The notes under the pieces are model-generated. The model was not told where the DNA came from and ran no database searches. It saw only the letters and a list, made by a program, of their open reading frames with translations. From contig CAMNST010000017.1 of NCBI GenBank assembly GCA_946555465.1, forward strand, positions 1 to 46,277: a stretch of DNA of 46,277 bases, read 5' to 3'. The position numbers were made by a program, and so were the translations under genes. Of this stretch, positions 24,585 to 34,512 are shown piece after piece (within the stretch, counting starts at the first letter, position 1; each line of letters starts with the position of its first letter). This stretch comes from an uncultured Clostridia bacterium (lineage in GTDB: Bacteria > Bacillota > Clostridia > Oscillospirales > Acutalibacteraceae).

Positions 24585-27272
24585 ATGGCTGAAAAAGTAA
24601 TTATGCCCCAGTGGGGTCCTTATTCAAAAAAATATATGGGTATATCAAAAATTGTCAATGAGTTTTCCTTGGAAGGCGCCAGGTTTGACTTTTCGATACA
24701 TCCCACTTTGTGGAACAGTGCAACTCCGGTTCCGAATGTAACGGTTCCTTCAAATTATCATTTATGGAACTGTAAAAGTGATTATACTTATTTTTCCTAC
24801 AGGTATGAACTTATGTGGAAAGATAAGGTCTATTCCGACATTTCATTTTCAAAAATACGTGACGGCGCGTATCTTATGAGGTGTGAATTCTTTAATAATA
24901 CAGAGTTAAGACAGAACTGCATTTTAAATGTTTTTGCCGCTCTTGAGTTTCCTTATCCTACCTACTGTGAAATATCCGCTCCTGAAAAAAGCGTTATTAA
25001 AACGGCAAATGATTATGAGGATTATTCATATGCCGTTGAGCGCCCATGGGATGAAGAAAATCCTGACGGTATGTTTAAAGGAATGTTTTCCGACAAGGAT
25101 TTTTATCTCGGAAAAGGGCTCGGTGACAGATGTGAAAATTACCACGTTCATTTTCTTGACTTAAAACCATTCGGCTGTGAAAAGGGCGATAAGGTTTCAT
25201 ATAAAATACCGGCAGACGGTTTTGAACATCCTGTTATTGCGCTCAGATACAGAACGGTTACAGACGGCAATGGCATTTTTGATATGAACGGCACTGCTGT
25301 TACGTTTGAAAACAGCGATAATCTTACTTTTGCCTATCTTCCTTATATGGAAGAATTTACGCTTGAAAGTCTTGGCGGAGCAGGTGTTGAACTCGATTTC
25401 CTTGCTGTAATTGAAAACAGTGAAAAAGAGAAACTTACGGTTAAAATAGTGAAATATCCGTATATTCCTGAAATTGAAACCGAAAGTATCGGAGACGGCA
25501 AAAGAACAAAACTTACATATGAAGGCGTAAAATCACCTTTCTATATTCTTACACATAATAAAAATACAAGAGAAAGAAAACTTGATTCAGGTTCACTTGA
25601 AGACGCTCTTATCAACCGTCTTTCAAATGGTGACCATACTTATGATGACCTGAAAGAGACATTTTCAAATTCATTTAAAAGAAAAACCAGTGATGAGGGA
25701 TTTTTCCATAATACGCTTATAAAATCAATCTTTATCGATCCTGATTCATCCCATACGGAATATGTTGTTTTATCAGACGGCGAGTTTGAACCGCTTACAG
25801 CAGAAGAGTATGAAAGAATATATACGGATGCAAAACAAGGCAATGTGATTACCGAATATAATGAAGCAGGTAAAAAATACAGCCTTTCAACGGAAATTTT
25901 AAAATCGACCCTTCTTACGAATGTTGTTTATCCCGTTTACCGACACGGCGAAAATGTCATTCATCACACACCCGGCAAGAGATGGGATAGTTTTTATACG
26001 TGGGACAGCGGATTTATCGGTATGGGTCTTCTTGAGTTTTCAAAAGATCTCTGCCGCTATGCGCTTGATATGTATCTGTGTGATGATTCAAATCAAGATT
26101 TTGCATTTCTTCTTCATGGTTCACTTGTTCCTACCCAGTTTGCGGAATATCTTGAACTTCTTAAACGAACAGAAGATAAGAGCGAGTTGGAATTTCTTTA
26201 TGATAAAATCAAAATTTATTATGAATTTCTCCGCGGAAGAAATCACAAGTCAACCTGTGCCAAATTCGGCAACGGACTTCTTACCACTTATGACTACTGG
26301 TATTCTCACTGCGGTATGGATGATTATCCTGCCCAGGTTGAAATGATGAACAGATATTCTCAGAAATATACCTGCCCATGTCTTTCAACCGCTCAGATTA
26401 TCAGAGCAGGAAAGATTATGAAAATGGTTGCTGTATCTCTCGGAAGAGAAGATGACGTTAAAGTCTATGATGCGGATATTGCGTATTCAGCAAAGGCGCT
26501 TAATGAACTTGCATGGGACGAAGAAAGCGGATATTTCGGATATACCGAATATGATGAAGACGGAAATGTTAAAGGCATAATGAGAACCGACAGCGGCGAA
26601 AACTTTAATAAAGGTATGGACGGTGTTTATCCTCTTGTTGCAGGTGCTGTTACGGGCGAAAGAAAAAAACGTCTGATTGAGCATATTAAAAATCCTGATG
26701 AGATGTGGTCGCGTGCAGGCATTTCTGCTGTTGATATGTCGGCCTCATACTATTTCGATGATGGATACTGGAACGGAAATGTATGGATGAGCCATCAGTG
26801 GTATATATGGAAAACGATGCTGGATAACGGTGAAGCAGATTTTGCATTTGACATTGCCGAAAGAGCGCTTGATATGTGGAAAGAAGAAACAGACTTTTCA
26901 TATAATACATATGAATGTTTCGGCATTGCTACAAAGCGCGGCGGATGGTTTCATAATTTCGGCGGACTTTCTGCTCCGATATGCATCTGGGCAAACTGCT
27001 ATTTCAAACCCGAAACCGTAACAACAGGTTTTGATATCTGGACCGATTATCAGAAAACAACGGAAAAGAGTGCGGAAATTTCATTTAAATATTTCGGCGA
27101 TAATGAAAAATATACAATGATTGTTACCCTGTCAGACAAGGCTTGCTACAGTGCTTATCTTGACGGAAAAAAAGTAGAATTCAATGAAAGGAATAAAGGT
27201 TCACTTGAGTTTACATTTGACGCGGATGTAAAACAGGGTGTTCTTAAAATTGAAGAAAAGCAGGGGGAATAA
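24585..27272 (+). CDS. Large (alpha/alpha)6-barrel glycosidase, GH63-like
   Basis: An 895-residue protein without a signal peptide. Residues about 1-430 look like a beta-rich N-terminal domain; about 440-800 look like an (alpha/alpha)6 toroid of the GH63/GH37 type, with W-D-S-F-Y-T-W-D-S-G-F, Y-W-Y-S-H-C-G-M-D-D-Y-P (the aspartate region that holds the acid in GH63), S-A-S-Y-Y-F-D-D-G-Y-W-N-G-N-V-W and Y-N-T-Y-E-C-F-G near the end (candidate second carboxylate). A small beta segment closes the protein. Likely an intracellular exo-acting alpha-glycosidase; the substrate is unknown and the family assignment is from motif reading. AAAGGAA lies ahead of the ATG. A metallophosphoesterase gene follows 3 bp after the stop. 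Confidence 0.72.
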   Translation: MAEKVIMPQWGPYSKKYMGISKIVNEFSLEGARFDFSIHPTLWNSATPVPNVTVPSNYHLWNCKSDYTYFSYRYELMWKDKVYSDISFSKIRDGAYLMRCEFFNNTELRQNCILNVFAALEFPYPTYCEISAPEKSVIKTANDYEDYSYAVERPWDEENPDGMFKGMFSDKDFYLGKGLGDRCENYHVHFLDLKPFGCEKGDKVSYKIPADGFEHPVIALRYRTVTDGNGIFDMNGTAVTFENSDNLTFAYLPYMEEFTLESLGGAGVELDFLAVIENSEKEKLTVKIVKYPYIPEIETESIGDGKRTKLTYEGVKSPFYILTHNKNTRERKLDSGSLEDALINRLSNGDHTYDDLKETFSNSFKRKTSDEGFFHNTLIKSIFIDPDSSHTEYVVLSDGEFEPLTAEEYERIYTDAKQGNVITEYNEAGKKYSLSTEILKSTLLTNVVYPVYRHGENVIHHTPGKRWDSFYTWDSGFIGMGLLEFSKDLCRYALDMYLCDDSNQDFAFLLHGSLVPTQFAEYLELLKRTEDKSELEFLYDKIKIYYEFLRGRNHKSTCAKFGNGLLTTYDYWYSHCGMDDYPAQVEMMNRYSQKYTCPCLSTAQIIRAGKIMKMVAVSLGREDDVKVYDADIAYSAKALNELAWDEESGYFGYTEYDEDGNVKGIMRTDSGENFNKGMDGVYPLVAGAVTGERKKRLIEHIKNPDEMWSRAGISAVDMSASYYFDDGYWNGNVWMSHQWYIWKTMLDNGEADFAFDIAERALDMWKEETDFSYNTYECFGIATKRGGWFHNFGGLSAPICIWANCYFKPETVTTGFDIWTDYQKTTEKSAEISFKYFGDNEKYTMIVTLSDKACYSAYLDGKKVEFNERNKGSLEFTFDADVKQGVLKIEEKQGE

Positions 27273-27275
27273 TAA

Positions 27276-28949
27276 ATGGCAAACAGAATTTACGGAAGTA
27301 ATAATGAGCCGCTTAAAATTCAGTTTATAACGGATCCTCATTACTATTCACGAAAAATAGGAACAGAGGGCAGGGCTTATGAAAAAGCAGAATCAAAGTC
27401 ACAGAAGGTAATTAAAGACAGTGACCTTGTTATCAAGGCTGGATTTGATATGCTTTGCGAGGATACTTCAACCGATATTGTTATCGTTGCCGGTGATACA
27501 ACAAGAGACGGCGAACTTGAATCGCATAAAGAATTTATTGAAATGCTTCGCGACCTCAAGAAAAAAGGTAAGCGCGTTTATGTTATTACTGCCACTCATG
27601 ATTTTCGTGACAGGGGAGTTGCAAAGGGTTATGACGGTGATAATGAAATTGAAGTTCCTGCTGTTGAAAACAGACAGGATTTATGGGATATGTATTTTGA
27701 ATTCGGACCCAACGAGGCAATTTCAACTCACAGGGAATCTATGAGTTATGTTGTTCAGTTGGCAGACGGATACCGCCTTTTTGCGCTTAACGATGATACA
27801 AATTTTAAACCAGAAGGCGAGAGAGGCTCAGGTTTTTCAGATGATTGTATGAACTGGATCCTTGAACAGTTAAAAGATGCTCAGGATCATGATCAGTATG
27901 TTATTGCAATGACACATCATCCGATGATTTCTCCGTCTCCGTTTTATAAAATAATCGGTGGCGGCAATATGCAGCGAAATCACGAAACAACACGTGAAAT
28001 ATTTGCTGATAACGGACTTCACTGTATGCTTACGGGTCATACTCATGTTCACGATATCAGTGACATTACCACAAAAAAAGGCAATAAGTTTTATGATGTT
28101 GCCTGCGGTGCTATGATAGGCTGCCCCCCCACAATGCGTAATGTCATTTTTGACCCTAAAAACGCAAAAATAGATGTTGAAACAATTCTTATTAAAGATG
28201 TTCCCGGTCTGGATACAAAAGGAAAACCGTTCGATGAATATATGAAAGGCTTTTTCTTCGGTATGATTCGAGAAGTGCTTTGGGCAATGGGTTATGATAT
28301 TGACCGTCTTGCAGAAATGTCTGATGCATTTTCAATTCCGGGTGAGAAAATCAAAAAGTTAGGCTGGATTTTAAAACCTGTAGGTAAGTTTCTTGATAAA
28401 CTTACATTTAAAAAGATTTGGCGCCTGTGCAAAAAGGAAAGCGGACTTAAAAAGGCAGACATTGCCGATATAGCAGACAACAAGGTTATTGATTTTATTC
28501 TTGAACTTATTCAGAATCTTTACTGCGGTGATTCTCCGTATGGTCCTGAAACAAGAGAATATAAACTCACGTGCGGACTTCTGAATATAATTGATTCTTT
28601 CCTTAATACAATTCATCTCAGCATAGGTAAATTCATCAAAGGTGCAACGAGTGTAAGAAGCCTTGTTGAACCGCTTCTTTGGAATTCCGGTTATTGTGAT
28701 GCTGATGCAACACTTCCGATTTACCCTGTTTTTGATGACGAAAATCCTGCACCGGCAGAAATGTTTAAAGAAAAGACATTTGAAGACACAGTTAAGAAAA
28801 GTAAAAAGGGACCTCTTGTTCTTCTCATACTTGTGCTTATCGTTCTTCTTATTCTTGCAGTTGTTTTAGGTTTAATCGGTCTTGTTGTCTGGGGCGTTGT
28901 TGCAGTTATTCAATCTTTTACAGGTTTAATGCTTTTTGGACTTGTATAA
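27276..28949 (+). CDS. Metallophosphoesterase with C-terminal membrane anchor
   Basis: A 557-residue protein. The N-terminal calcineurin-like domain (about 10-310) shows the two-metal motifs D-P-H (about 17-19), G-D-T-T-R-D-G-E, T-H-H-P and G-H-T-H. The third motif, usually G-N-H-D, reads A-T-H-D, so the metal-bridging Asn seems replaced by Thr. A middle helical region (about 310-500) has no recognised family. Two closely spaced hydrophobic stretches end the protein (about 510-535 and 540-555). GGGGGA lies ahead of the ATG, and the gene starts 3 bp after the glycosidase, so they are co-transcribed. The substrate is unknown: phosphodiester, nucleotide or sugar phosphate are all possible. Confidence 0.82.
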   Translation: MANRIYGSNNEPLKIQFITDPHYYSRKIGTEGRAYEKAESKSQKVIKDSDLVIKAGFDMLCEDTSTDIVIVAGDTTRDGELESHKEFIEMLRDLKKKGKRVYVITATHDFRDRGVAKGYDGDNEIEVPAVENRQDLWDMYFEFGPNEAISTHRESMSYVVQLADGYRLFALNDDTNFKPEGERGSGFSDDCMNWILEQLKDAQDHDQYVIAMTHHPMISPSPFYKIIGGGNMQRNHETTREIFADNGLHCMLTGHTHVHDISDITTKKGNKFYDVACGAMIGCPPTMRNVIFDPKNAKIDVETILIKDVPGLDTKGKPFDEYMKGFFFGMIREVLWAMGYDIDRLAEMSDAFSIPGEKIKKLGWILKPVGKFLDKLTFKKIWRLCKKESGLKKADIADIADNKVIDFILELIQNLYCGDSPYGPETREYKLTCGLLNIIDSFLNTIHLSIGKFIKGATSVRSLVEPLLWNSGYCDADATLPIYPVFDDENPAPAEMFKEKTFEDTVKKSKKGPLVLLILVLIVLLILAVVLGLIGLVVWGVVAVIQSFTGLMLFGLV

Positions 28950-28956
28950 ATTTTTC

Positions 28957-28985
28957 TTGCAATAGTACTGTATACTTGTTATAAT
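28957..28985 (+). promoter_or_regulatory. Promoter of the GtrA-like gene
   Basis: TTGCAA (28957-28962), a 17-bp spacer and TATAAT (28980-28985), just after the phosphoesterase stop. Confidence 0.75.
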
Positions 28986-29026
28986 AAGTTCGTAAAAATT
29001 TTTATTTATTTAAGGAGAAAAAATTT

Positions 29027-29689
29027 ATGGCAGAGAAAAAGAAAATAAGTCTCGGCGGCATTGATAACGCTGCTGAGGAAAAAGGCTCACTTATCAAAAC
29101 CATCTGGCAGTTTGTAAAGTTTCTTGTTGTTTCCGGTCTTGTAACAATTATTCAACTTGTGCTTGCTAATGTGCTTCCTTTTGTTTTTGATAAGGTAACA
29201 ACAACATTACCGGCATTCCTTCAGGGAATTTTCAATCCGAACTTTATTTTTGACCCTGCAACTGCTGAAGGTGTAGAGCAGATCGGAAAATATGTTGTTG
29301 ATTCAGCATCCGGAAATTTAGGCGGCATTATCGAAAACGGTGTTGTTGTCGGCGGTGTTGTAACATGGGGTTACCTCCTTCCTTTCTTCCTTTCAAACCT
29401 TATTGCTAACATCTATGGTTTCTATCAGAACAAAAAGACAACATTCAAATCAGATGCTCCGTGGTACAACTTTGCTATCTATATTGTACTTATGATTGCG
29501 CTTATCCTCTTCTCAACTTGGTTCCAGGGCTGGCTCGTTGGCGTTATTGCTAAGGCTCCTTGGGCATGGCTCAACGGTCTTGCAAGAACAATCGCAGGTC
29601 TTGCAGCAGGTTTTGTTCAGATGGTTGTTCTTTTCCCGATGGAAAAATTTGTTCTTCTCAAAGAAAAGAAAAACGAAGAAGAAGCATAA
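29027..29689 (+). CDS. GtrA-like small membrane protein
   Basis: A 220-residue protein with four hydrophobic segments (about 28-52, 107-130, 147-168, 180-205). The pattern F-V-K-F-L-V-V-S-G-L in the first helix and N-x-x-x-x-F in the Y-Q-N-K-K-T-T-F loop after the second matches GtrA-type proteins, which help flip or transfer polyprenyl-linked sugars. It differs by a stretch of about 50 residues between the first two helices, where GtrA proteins have a short loop. It is single-gene: own promoter, AAGGAG site and terminator. The GtrA call is moderate; another four-helix family is possible. Confidence 0.62.
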   Translation: MAEKKKISLGGIDNAAEEKGSLIKTIWQFVKFLVVSGLVTIIQLVLANVLPFVFDKVTTTLPAFLQGIFNPNFIFDPATAEGVEQIGKYVVDSASGNLGGIIENGVVVGGVVTWGYLLPFFLSNLIANIYGFYQNKKTTFKSDAPWYNFAIYIVLMIALILFSTWFQGWLVGVIAKAPWAWLNGLARTIAGLAAGFVQMVVLFPMEKFVLLKEKKNEEEA

Positions 29690-29735
29690 TCGTTTCGCGG
29701 TATTCTTCAATGCATTTAAAACATATTTAATTTAT

Positions 29736-29776
29736 AAAATCGGTTTAACTTTAGGGTTAAACCGATTTTCTTTTTG
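29736..29776 (+). terminator. Terminator after the GtrA-like gene
   Basis: A perfect 14-bp stem (29736-29749 with 29756-29769) around TTTAGG, followed by CTTTTTG. Confidence 0.92.
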
Positions 29777-29822
29777 TTGCTTATTTTATATTTATATGAT
29801 ATTATAAAGAATGGTGATTTAG

Positions 29823-31178
29823 GTGAAACTGTCTAAAAATGACAAAGTAAAACTGAATATTGATGCGCTTACTTCTGAAGGCAGCGGTATCGGCAGATAT
29901 GATGGTATTGCAGTATTTGTCAGAGGAACAGTTCCGGGTGACGAAATCATTGCCCATATTATTAAAACATCAAAAAATTATGCAATAGGAATTATTGATG
30001 AAATTGTAACTCCGTCTGTTTCAAGAATGGAAAGCGATTGTTTGCATTCAAAAAAATGCGGTGGCTGTTCTTTTCGCCATATGACATATGCGGAAGAACT
30101 TAAATACAAAATAAGCCGTGTTAATGATGCACTTGAAAGAATAGGTCACCTTGATATTAAAGCAGATGAAATTATCGGTGCCGATGAACTTAACGGCTAC
30201 AGGAATAAAGCACAGTATCCCGTAAATATTTGCGATGGTGAACTTTTTGCAGGTTTTTATGCCTATAAGAGCCATAGAATTATTCCCTGTGCCGATTGCA
30301 AACTTCAGCCTGCCGAATTTGAAAAAGGCATTCAGGCGTTTGCCGAATGGGTAGATAAATGCAATATAACCTCATATGACGAAGAAACGGGCAAAGGACT
30401 TTTAAGACATATCTATTTTCGCAAAGGTTTCGGCACCGGTGAAATAATGGCTTGTGCCGTGATTAATGCTAATCATATTCCGCAGCCTGATTTGCTTGTA
30501 TCTTTGCTGAATAGGAAAATTCCGTCCCTTAAATCAGTTGTACTTAATATAAACAAAGAAAAAACCAATGTTATTCTTGGTGAAAAAAGTGTAACCCTTT
30601 GGGGAGAAGATTATATTTCCGATATTCTTCTCGGTAAAAGATTTGTTATTTCTCCAAACTCCTTTTATCAGGTAAACCACAGTCAGTGCGAAAAACTGTA
30701 TAAAAAAGCGGCAGAGTTTGCAGATCTGAAAGGCAGTGAAGTTTTGCTTGATTTATACTGCGGGGTGGGAACCATAGGTCTTACCATGGCCGACAGGGTA
30801 AATAAACTTGTCGGAATAGAAATTATTCCGCAGGCAATTCAGAATGCGAAAAAAAATGCCGAACTGAATCATATTAAAAATGCACAATTTATTTGTGCTG
30901 ATGCACCAAAGGGAGCAGAGATACTGAAAAAACAGGGAATAAAACCCGATGTTATTATTCTTGATCCACCCAGAAAAGGCTGCGATAAAACACTTTTTGA
31001 TACAATAGAAAAAATGTCGCCGAACAGAATTGTGTATGTCTCCTGTGACAGTGCAACTCTTGCCAGGGATTTGCAGATTCTCACCTCAAAGGGTTATTGT
31101 GCAGAAAAAGTTGCTGCAGTTGATATGTTTCCGCGCACCCCTCATGTTGAGTGTGTAGCACGGATATCAAAAGAATAA
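29823..31178 (+). CDS. rlmD: 23S rRNA (uracil-5-)-methyltransferase, RlmD/RlmCD type
   Basis: SAM-dependent enzyme making 5-methyluridine in 23S rRNA. It has 451 residues: an N-terminal TRAM RNA-binding domain (about 1-62), iron-sulfur cysteines at 73, 79 and 82 with a fourth in I-P-C-A-D-C near 157-160, a central domain, and a C-terminal methyltransferase domain with L-D-L-Y-C-G-V-G-T-I-G and the catalytic Cys in Y-V-S-C-D-S-A-T-L-A-R-D. The start is GTG 29823; an ATG at 29812 meets a stop after three codons. Upstream GGTGA is a modest ribosome binding site. It heads the run rlmD, PqqD-like, nucleotidyltransferase, lepA. Which uridine it modifies cannot be told. Confidence 0.93.
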   Translation: MKLSKNDKVKLNIDALTSEGSGIGRYDGIAVFVRGTVPGDEIIAHIIKTSKNYAIGIIDEIVTPSVSRMESDCLHSKKCGGCSFRHMTYAEELKYKISRVNDALERIGHLDIKADEIIGADELNGYRNKAQYPVNICDGELFAGFYAYKSHRIIPCADCKLQPAEFEKGIQAFAEWVDKCNITSYDEETGKGLLRHIYFRKGFGTGEIMACAVINANHIPQPDLLVSLLNRKIPSLKSVVLNINKEKTNVILGEKSVTLWGEDYISDILLGKRFVISPNSFYQVNHSQCEKLYKKAAEFADLKGSEVLLDLYCGVGTIGLTMADRVNKLVGIEIIPQAIQNAKKNAELNHIKNAQFICADAPKGAEILKKQGIKPDVIILDPPRKGCDKTLFDTIEKMSPNRIVYVSCDSATLARDLQILTSKGYCAEKVAAVDMFPRTPHVECVARISKE

Positions 31179-31272
31179 AGTGAATTTCACTAAGGAACAT
31201 TATGTGAAAATAAGGATGAAACCATTAAATAATGGGTTTTAACAAATGATATAAAAGTAAAGGAAGACAGAT

Positions 31273-31539
31273 ATGAAACTTAAAGAAGGAATTGTAACAA
31301 ATTCAATAGACGGCGAAAATTTTGCCATTGCTGTCGGCAAGGCAGCAAAAGAATTTAACGGTATGGTAAAAAACAATCCGTCGGCAGCATTTATTTTTGA
31401 ACTTCTGAAAACAGAGCAGACAGTTGACAGCATTGTTCCAGCAATGCTTGAAAAATATGATGCAGATGAAAAAACTGTCAGAGCAGATGTTATTGAACTT
31501 CTTGAATTATTAAAGGAAAAGAATCTGATTGAGGACTGA
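31273..31539 (+). CDS. PqqD-like small protein (RiPP recognition element fold)
   Basis: An 88-residue protein with the PqqD pattern: beta-hairpin start (I-V-T-N-S-I-D-G-E-N-F-A-I), N-P-S-A-A-F-I-F-E-L-L near residue 36, then a winged-helix half with T-V-D-S-I-V, V-R-A-D-V-I-E-L-L-E-L-L and L-I near the end. PqqD-type domains bind the leader of a peptide that is then modified, but stand-alone copies also occur in other settings. No precursor peptide, radical SAM enzyme or transporter lies nearby. AAAGGAAG lies ahead of the ATG. The next gene, a nucleotidyltransferase-fold protein, starts 3 bp after the stop, so the pair is coupled. Confidence 0.78.
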   Translation: MKLKEGIVTNSIDGENFAIAVGKAAKEFNGMVKNNPSAAFIFELLKTEQTVDSIVPAMLEKYDADEKTVRADVIELLELLKEKNLIED

Positions 31540-31542
31540 TTT

Positions 31543-32643
31543 ATGAAATATTCATCGGCTGAAAATGAATATCTTATTGAACTTTTAAAATGTGCCATTG
31601 TGGGTACTGATTTGCCTGAAGTGCCCGTCGGGCTTGATTATTCCGCCCTTATAAAAAATTCAAAAAATCAGCAGGTATATTCCGTGATTTCTGAGGTTCT
31701 TGACGCAAAAAATCTGCCTGCCGAGCAGGCAAAATCTCTTGAAAATTACGTTAAGGGTGAACTTTTCAGAACCATTTCAATGAAAAGTGAATTTGAACTG
31801 CTTGAAAAAGAACTTGCGGATAATAAAATAAAATTTATGCCGCTTAAAGGCAGCGTTCTGCGCAGTTTTTATCCAAAACAGAAAATGCGTCAGATGAGTG
31901 ATGTTGATATTCTTTATGACTACAGCAAAAGAGATATTCTGCTGAAAATAATGAAATCGCACGGTTACAGAATGACGGCATCCTGTGAAAATTCCGACGA
32001 TTTTTTCAGAGAACCTTTCTTCACGTTTGAATGGCACAGAGAGTTGTTTTTTGAAGAGGCTGATTTTTGCCCGCATTTTGATTTGTGGAAAAATGCGAAA
32101 CAGGATAAAGAAAATCCATATAAATATCATATTGAAAGTACAGAGCATTTTGTTTATACAATATGCCATATGTATAAACATTATGCAACAAATGGCTGCG
32201 GTGTAAGATTTTTGTGCGATATTTTTGTAATGCTTCATAACGGCACTCCTGTTGATATAAAAAAGGCAGATGCACGTTTTAAAGAAATTGGTATTGAAGA
32301 TTTTGCAAACGATGCCATTGCACTTGCAAATGCAGTTTTTCTTGATGGTGATATTTCCGAAAACCAGCAGAAAATGCTTGATTTTATGCTCAGTGACGGA
32401 GTTTACGGAAATATGATTGTTGATTATACAAAAAAGTTTTCAGAGTTCGGCGGTTCAAAATTCAAATATATATTCAGAAGAATATTCCCCGAAAAAAAGA
32501 AAATGTTTGCCGACTACAGACAACTTGAAAAAAGACCGTTTTTACTGCCCCTGTATTATATAATACGTCTTTTTACCAAGATGAAATATAATTCAAAAGC
32601 AGCAAAATATGAACTTGAGTCAATAAAAAAAATAGATAAATAA
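31543..32643 (+). CDS. Nucleotidyltransferase-fold protein (NTP_transf_5/PF14907-like)
   Basis: A 366-residue protein with a diverged nucleotidyltransferase core. The motif [11 protein letters not shown] at about 101-111 supplies the G-S pair, and M-S-D-V-D-I-L-Y at about 118-125 supplies the metal-binding D-x-D (Asp120, Asp122). A helical C-terminal half with H-M-Y-K-H follows. Members of this family are often found with PqqD-like proteins and, in some lasso-peptide clusters, with a kinase, where they are thought to add a nucleotide to a phosphorylated group. Here the only partner is the PqqD-like gene 3 bp upstream. The substrate is unknown. lepA starts 17 bp downstream. Confidence 0.78.
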   Translation: MKYSSAENEYLIELLKCAIVGTDLPEVPVGLDYSALIKNSKNQQVYSVISEVLDAKNLPAEQAKSLENYVKGELFRTISMKSEFELLEKELADNKIKFMPLKGSVLRSFYPKQKMRQMSDVDILYDYSKRDILLKIMKSHGYRMTASCENSDDFFREPFFTFEWHRELFFEEADFCPHFDLWKNAKQDKENPYKYHIESTEHFVYTICHMYKHYATNGCGVRFLCDIFVMLHNGTPVDIKKADARFKEIGIEDFANDAIALANAVFLDGDISENQQKMLDFMLSDGVYGNMIVDYTKKFSEFGGSKFKYIFRRIFPEKKKMFADYRQLEKRPFLLPLYYIIRLFTKMKYNSKAAKYELESIKKIDK

Positions 32644-32660
32644 ATTTACGGAGGTTACCC

Positions 32661-34478
32661 TTGGCAGTAGATAAAAAACATATCAGAAATTTTTCGATAA
32701 TTGCTCACATTGACCATGGCAAGTCAACTCTTGCAGACAGGCTTCTGGAACTTACAAGTTCCGTTGCTATCAGAGATATGCAGGAACAGATTCTTGACGA
32801 TATGGAACTTGAGCGTGAAAGAGGAATTACAATTAAGGCACACGCTGTTAAACTTGATTATAAAGCAAAAAACGGCGAGATTTATGAATTTAACTTAATA
32901 GATACGCCCGGGCATGTCGATTTTAATTATGAGGTTTCACGTTCTCTCGCTGCCTGCGAAGGCGCAATTCTTATTGTTGATGCCTCTCAGGGCGTGGAAG
33001 CACAGACCCTTGCAAACACTTATCTTGCTCTTGACCACGATCTTGATATTTTGCCCGTTATCAATAAAATTGATTTGCCTGCTGCTGATCCCGTAAGAGT
33101 TGCAGAAGAGGTGGAAGAGGTTATCGGAATTCCGTGCCTTGATGCACCGAGAGTCAGTGCAAAAACAGGAGAAAATGTTGAAGAAGTTCTTGAATATATA
33201 GTAAATGAAATCAAACCGCCTGTCGGTGACGACAGCAAACCGCTTAAAGCGCTGATATTTGATTCGGTTTACGATTCCTACCGCGGCGTAATTGTTTATG
33301 TCCGTGTAATGGACGGAAAAATCAAAGCAGGCGACACAATGCGTATGATGGCCACGGGAGCCCAGTTTAATGTTGTTGAAGTTGGGTATATGCGTGCAAC
33401 TTCAATGGAAAAGGCAGATGAACTTTGTGCAGGCGAGGTTGGTTATATTACTGCATCAATTAAAACAGTAGGTGATGCGCGAGTGGGCGATACCGTAACG
33501 CTTGCCTCAAATCCTGCCACAGATGCGCTGCCGGGTTACAGAAAAGTCAATCCCATGGTTTTCTGCGGCGTTTATCCTGCTGACGGTGCCGATTATGAGG
33601 CTTTGAGAGATGCTCTTGAAAAACTTCAACTCAATGACGCTTCACTTTCCTATGAACCAGAAACATCAGGCGCTCTCGGTTTTGGATTCAGATGCGGTTT
33701 TTTAGGCCTGCTTCATCTTGAAATTATTGAAGAACGTCTTGAACGTGAGTATAATCTTGACCTTATAACAACCGTTCCAAGCGTAGTTTATAAAATTTTT
33801 CTTACTGATGGAAGTATGGTCGAGATTGACAATCCGACAAATTATCCGGACCCTGCTTATATTGATTACTGCGAAGAGCCGTTTTCAAACGCTCATATCT
33901 ATGTACCAAGCGAGTTTGTAGGTACTGTTATGGATATGTGCCAGGAAAGGCGAGGTGTGTTTAAGGATATGAACTATATCACTCCTGACAGAGTGGATAT
34001 CCATTATGAACTCCCGCTTAATGAAATTATTTACGATTTCTTTGATGCTCTTAAATCACGTACCAGAGGTTATGCTTCGTTTGATTATGAGATTTCTGAC
34101 TACAGAAAAAGTGATTTGTGTAAAGTTGATGTGCTTTTAAACGGTGATATTATTGATGCCCTTTCCTTTATCATTCACAGGGAAAAGGCATATACCAGGG
34201 CAAGAAGAATTGCCGAACAGTTAAAAAAACATATACCTCGTCATCTGTTTGAAATTCCGATTCAGGTGGCAATAGGCGGCAAAGTTATTGCCCGTGAAAC
34301 GGTTAAAGCGCTCAGAAAAGATGTTCTTGCAAAATGTTACGGCGGCGACGTTACCAGAAAGAAAAAACTTCTTGAAAAGCAAAAAGAAGGTAAAAAGCGT
34401 ATGCGTCAGTTCGGCTCTGTTGAAGTTCCGCAGGAAGCGTTTCTCGCCGTTCTTAAACTTTCTTCCGATGATGAATAA
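32661..34478 (+). CDS. lepA: Elongation factor 4 (LepA)
   Basis: Ribosome-dependent GTPase that back-translocates or remodels stalled ribosomes. It has 605 residues, normal length. G-motifs: A-H-I-D-H-G-K-S-T (about 15-23), R-G-I-T-I near 54, D-T-P-G-H near 81, N-K-I-D near 135 and S-A-K-T near 165. EF-G-like domains and the LepA-specific C-terminal domain follow ([10 protein letters not shown] near the end). The start codon is TTG 32661, supported by GGAGG 6 bases upstream; no ATG is suitably placed. It is the last gene of the rlmD-led run and ends at a strong terminator. Confidence 0.97.
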   Translation: MAVDKKHIRNFSIIAHIDHGKSTLADRLLELTSSVAIRDMQEQILDDMELERERGITIKAHAVKLDYKAKNGEIYEFNLIDTPGHVDFNYEVSRSLAACEGAILIVDASQGVEAQTLANTYLALDHDLDILPVINKIDLPAADPVRVAEEVEEVIGIPCLDAPRVSAKTGENVEEVLEYIVNEIKPPVGDDSKPLKALIFDSVYDSYRGVIVYVRVMDGKIKAGDTMRMMATGAQFNVVEVGYMRATSMEKADELCAGEVGYITASIKTVGDARVGDTVTLASNPATDALPGYRKVNPMVFCGVYPADGADYEALRDALEKLQLNDASLSYEPETSGALGFGFRCGFLGLLHLEIIEERLEREYNLDLITTVPSVVYKIFLTDGSMVEIDNPTNYPDPAYIDYCEEPFSNAHIYVPSEFVGTVMDMCQERRGVFKDMNYITPDRVDIHYELPLNEIIYDFFDALKSRTRGYASFDYEISDYRKSDLCKVDVLLNGDIIDALSFIIHREKAYTRARRIAEQLKKHIPRHLFEIPIQVAIGGKVIARETVKALRKDVLAKCYGGDVTRKKKLLEKQKEGKKRMRQFGSVEVPQEAFLAVLKLSSDDE

Positions 34479-34482
34479 TAAC

Positions 34483-34512
34483 AAAAATCCTGCTGATGTC
34501 AGCAGGATTTTT
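34483..34512. terminator. Bidirectional terminator between lepA and the 34512-34991 gene
   Basis: A 14-bp inverted repeat (34483-34496 with 34499-34512) with A-rich and T-rich arms, GC core CCTGCTGA/TCAGCAGG. It overlaps the end of the minus-strand gene by one base. Confidence 0.9.

Noticed and set aside
31216-31242. Eight-codon frame between rlmD and the PqqD-like gene as a possible RiPP precursor
   Set aside because: Far too short, with the purine-rich tract touching the ATG; no leader or core pattern. The same bases form a weak hairpin.
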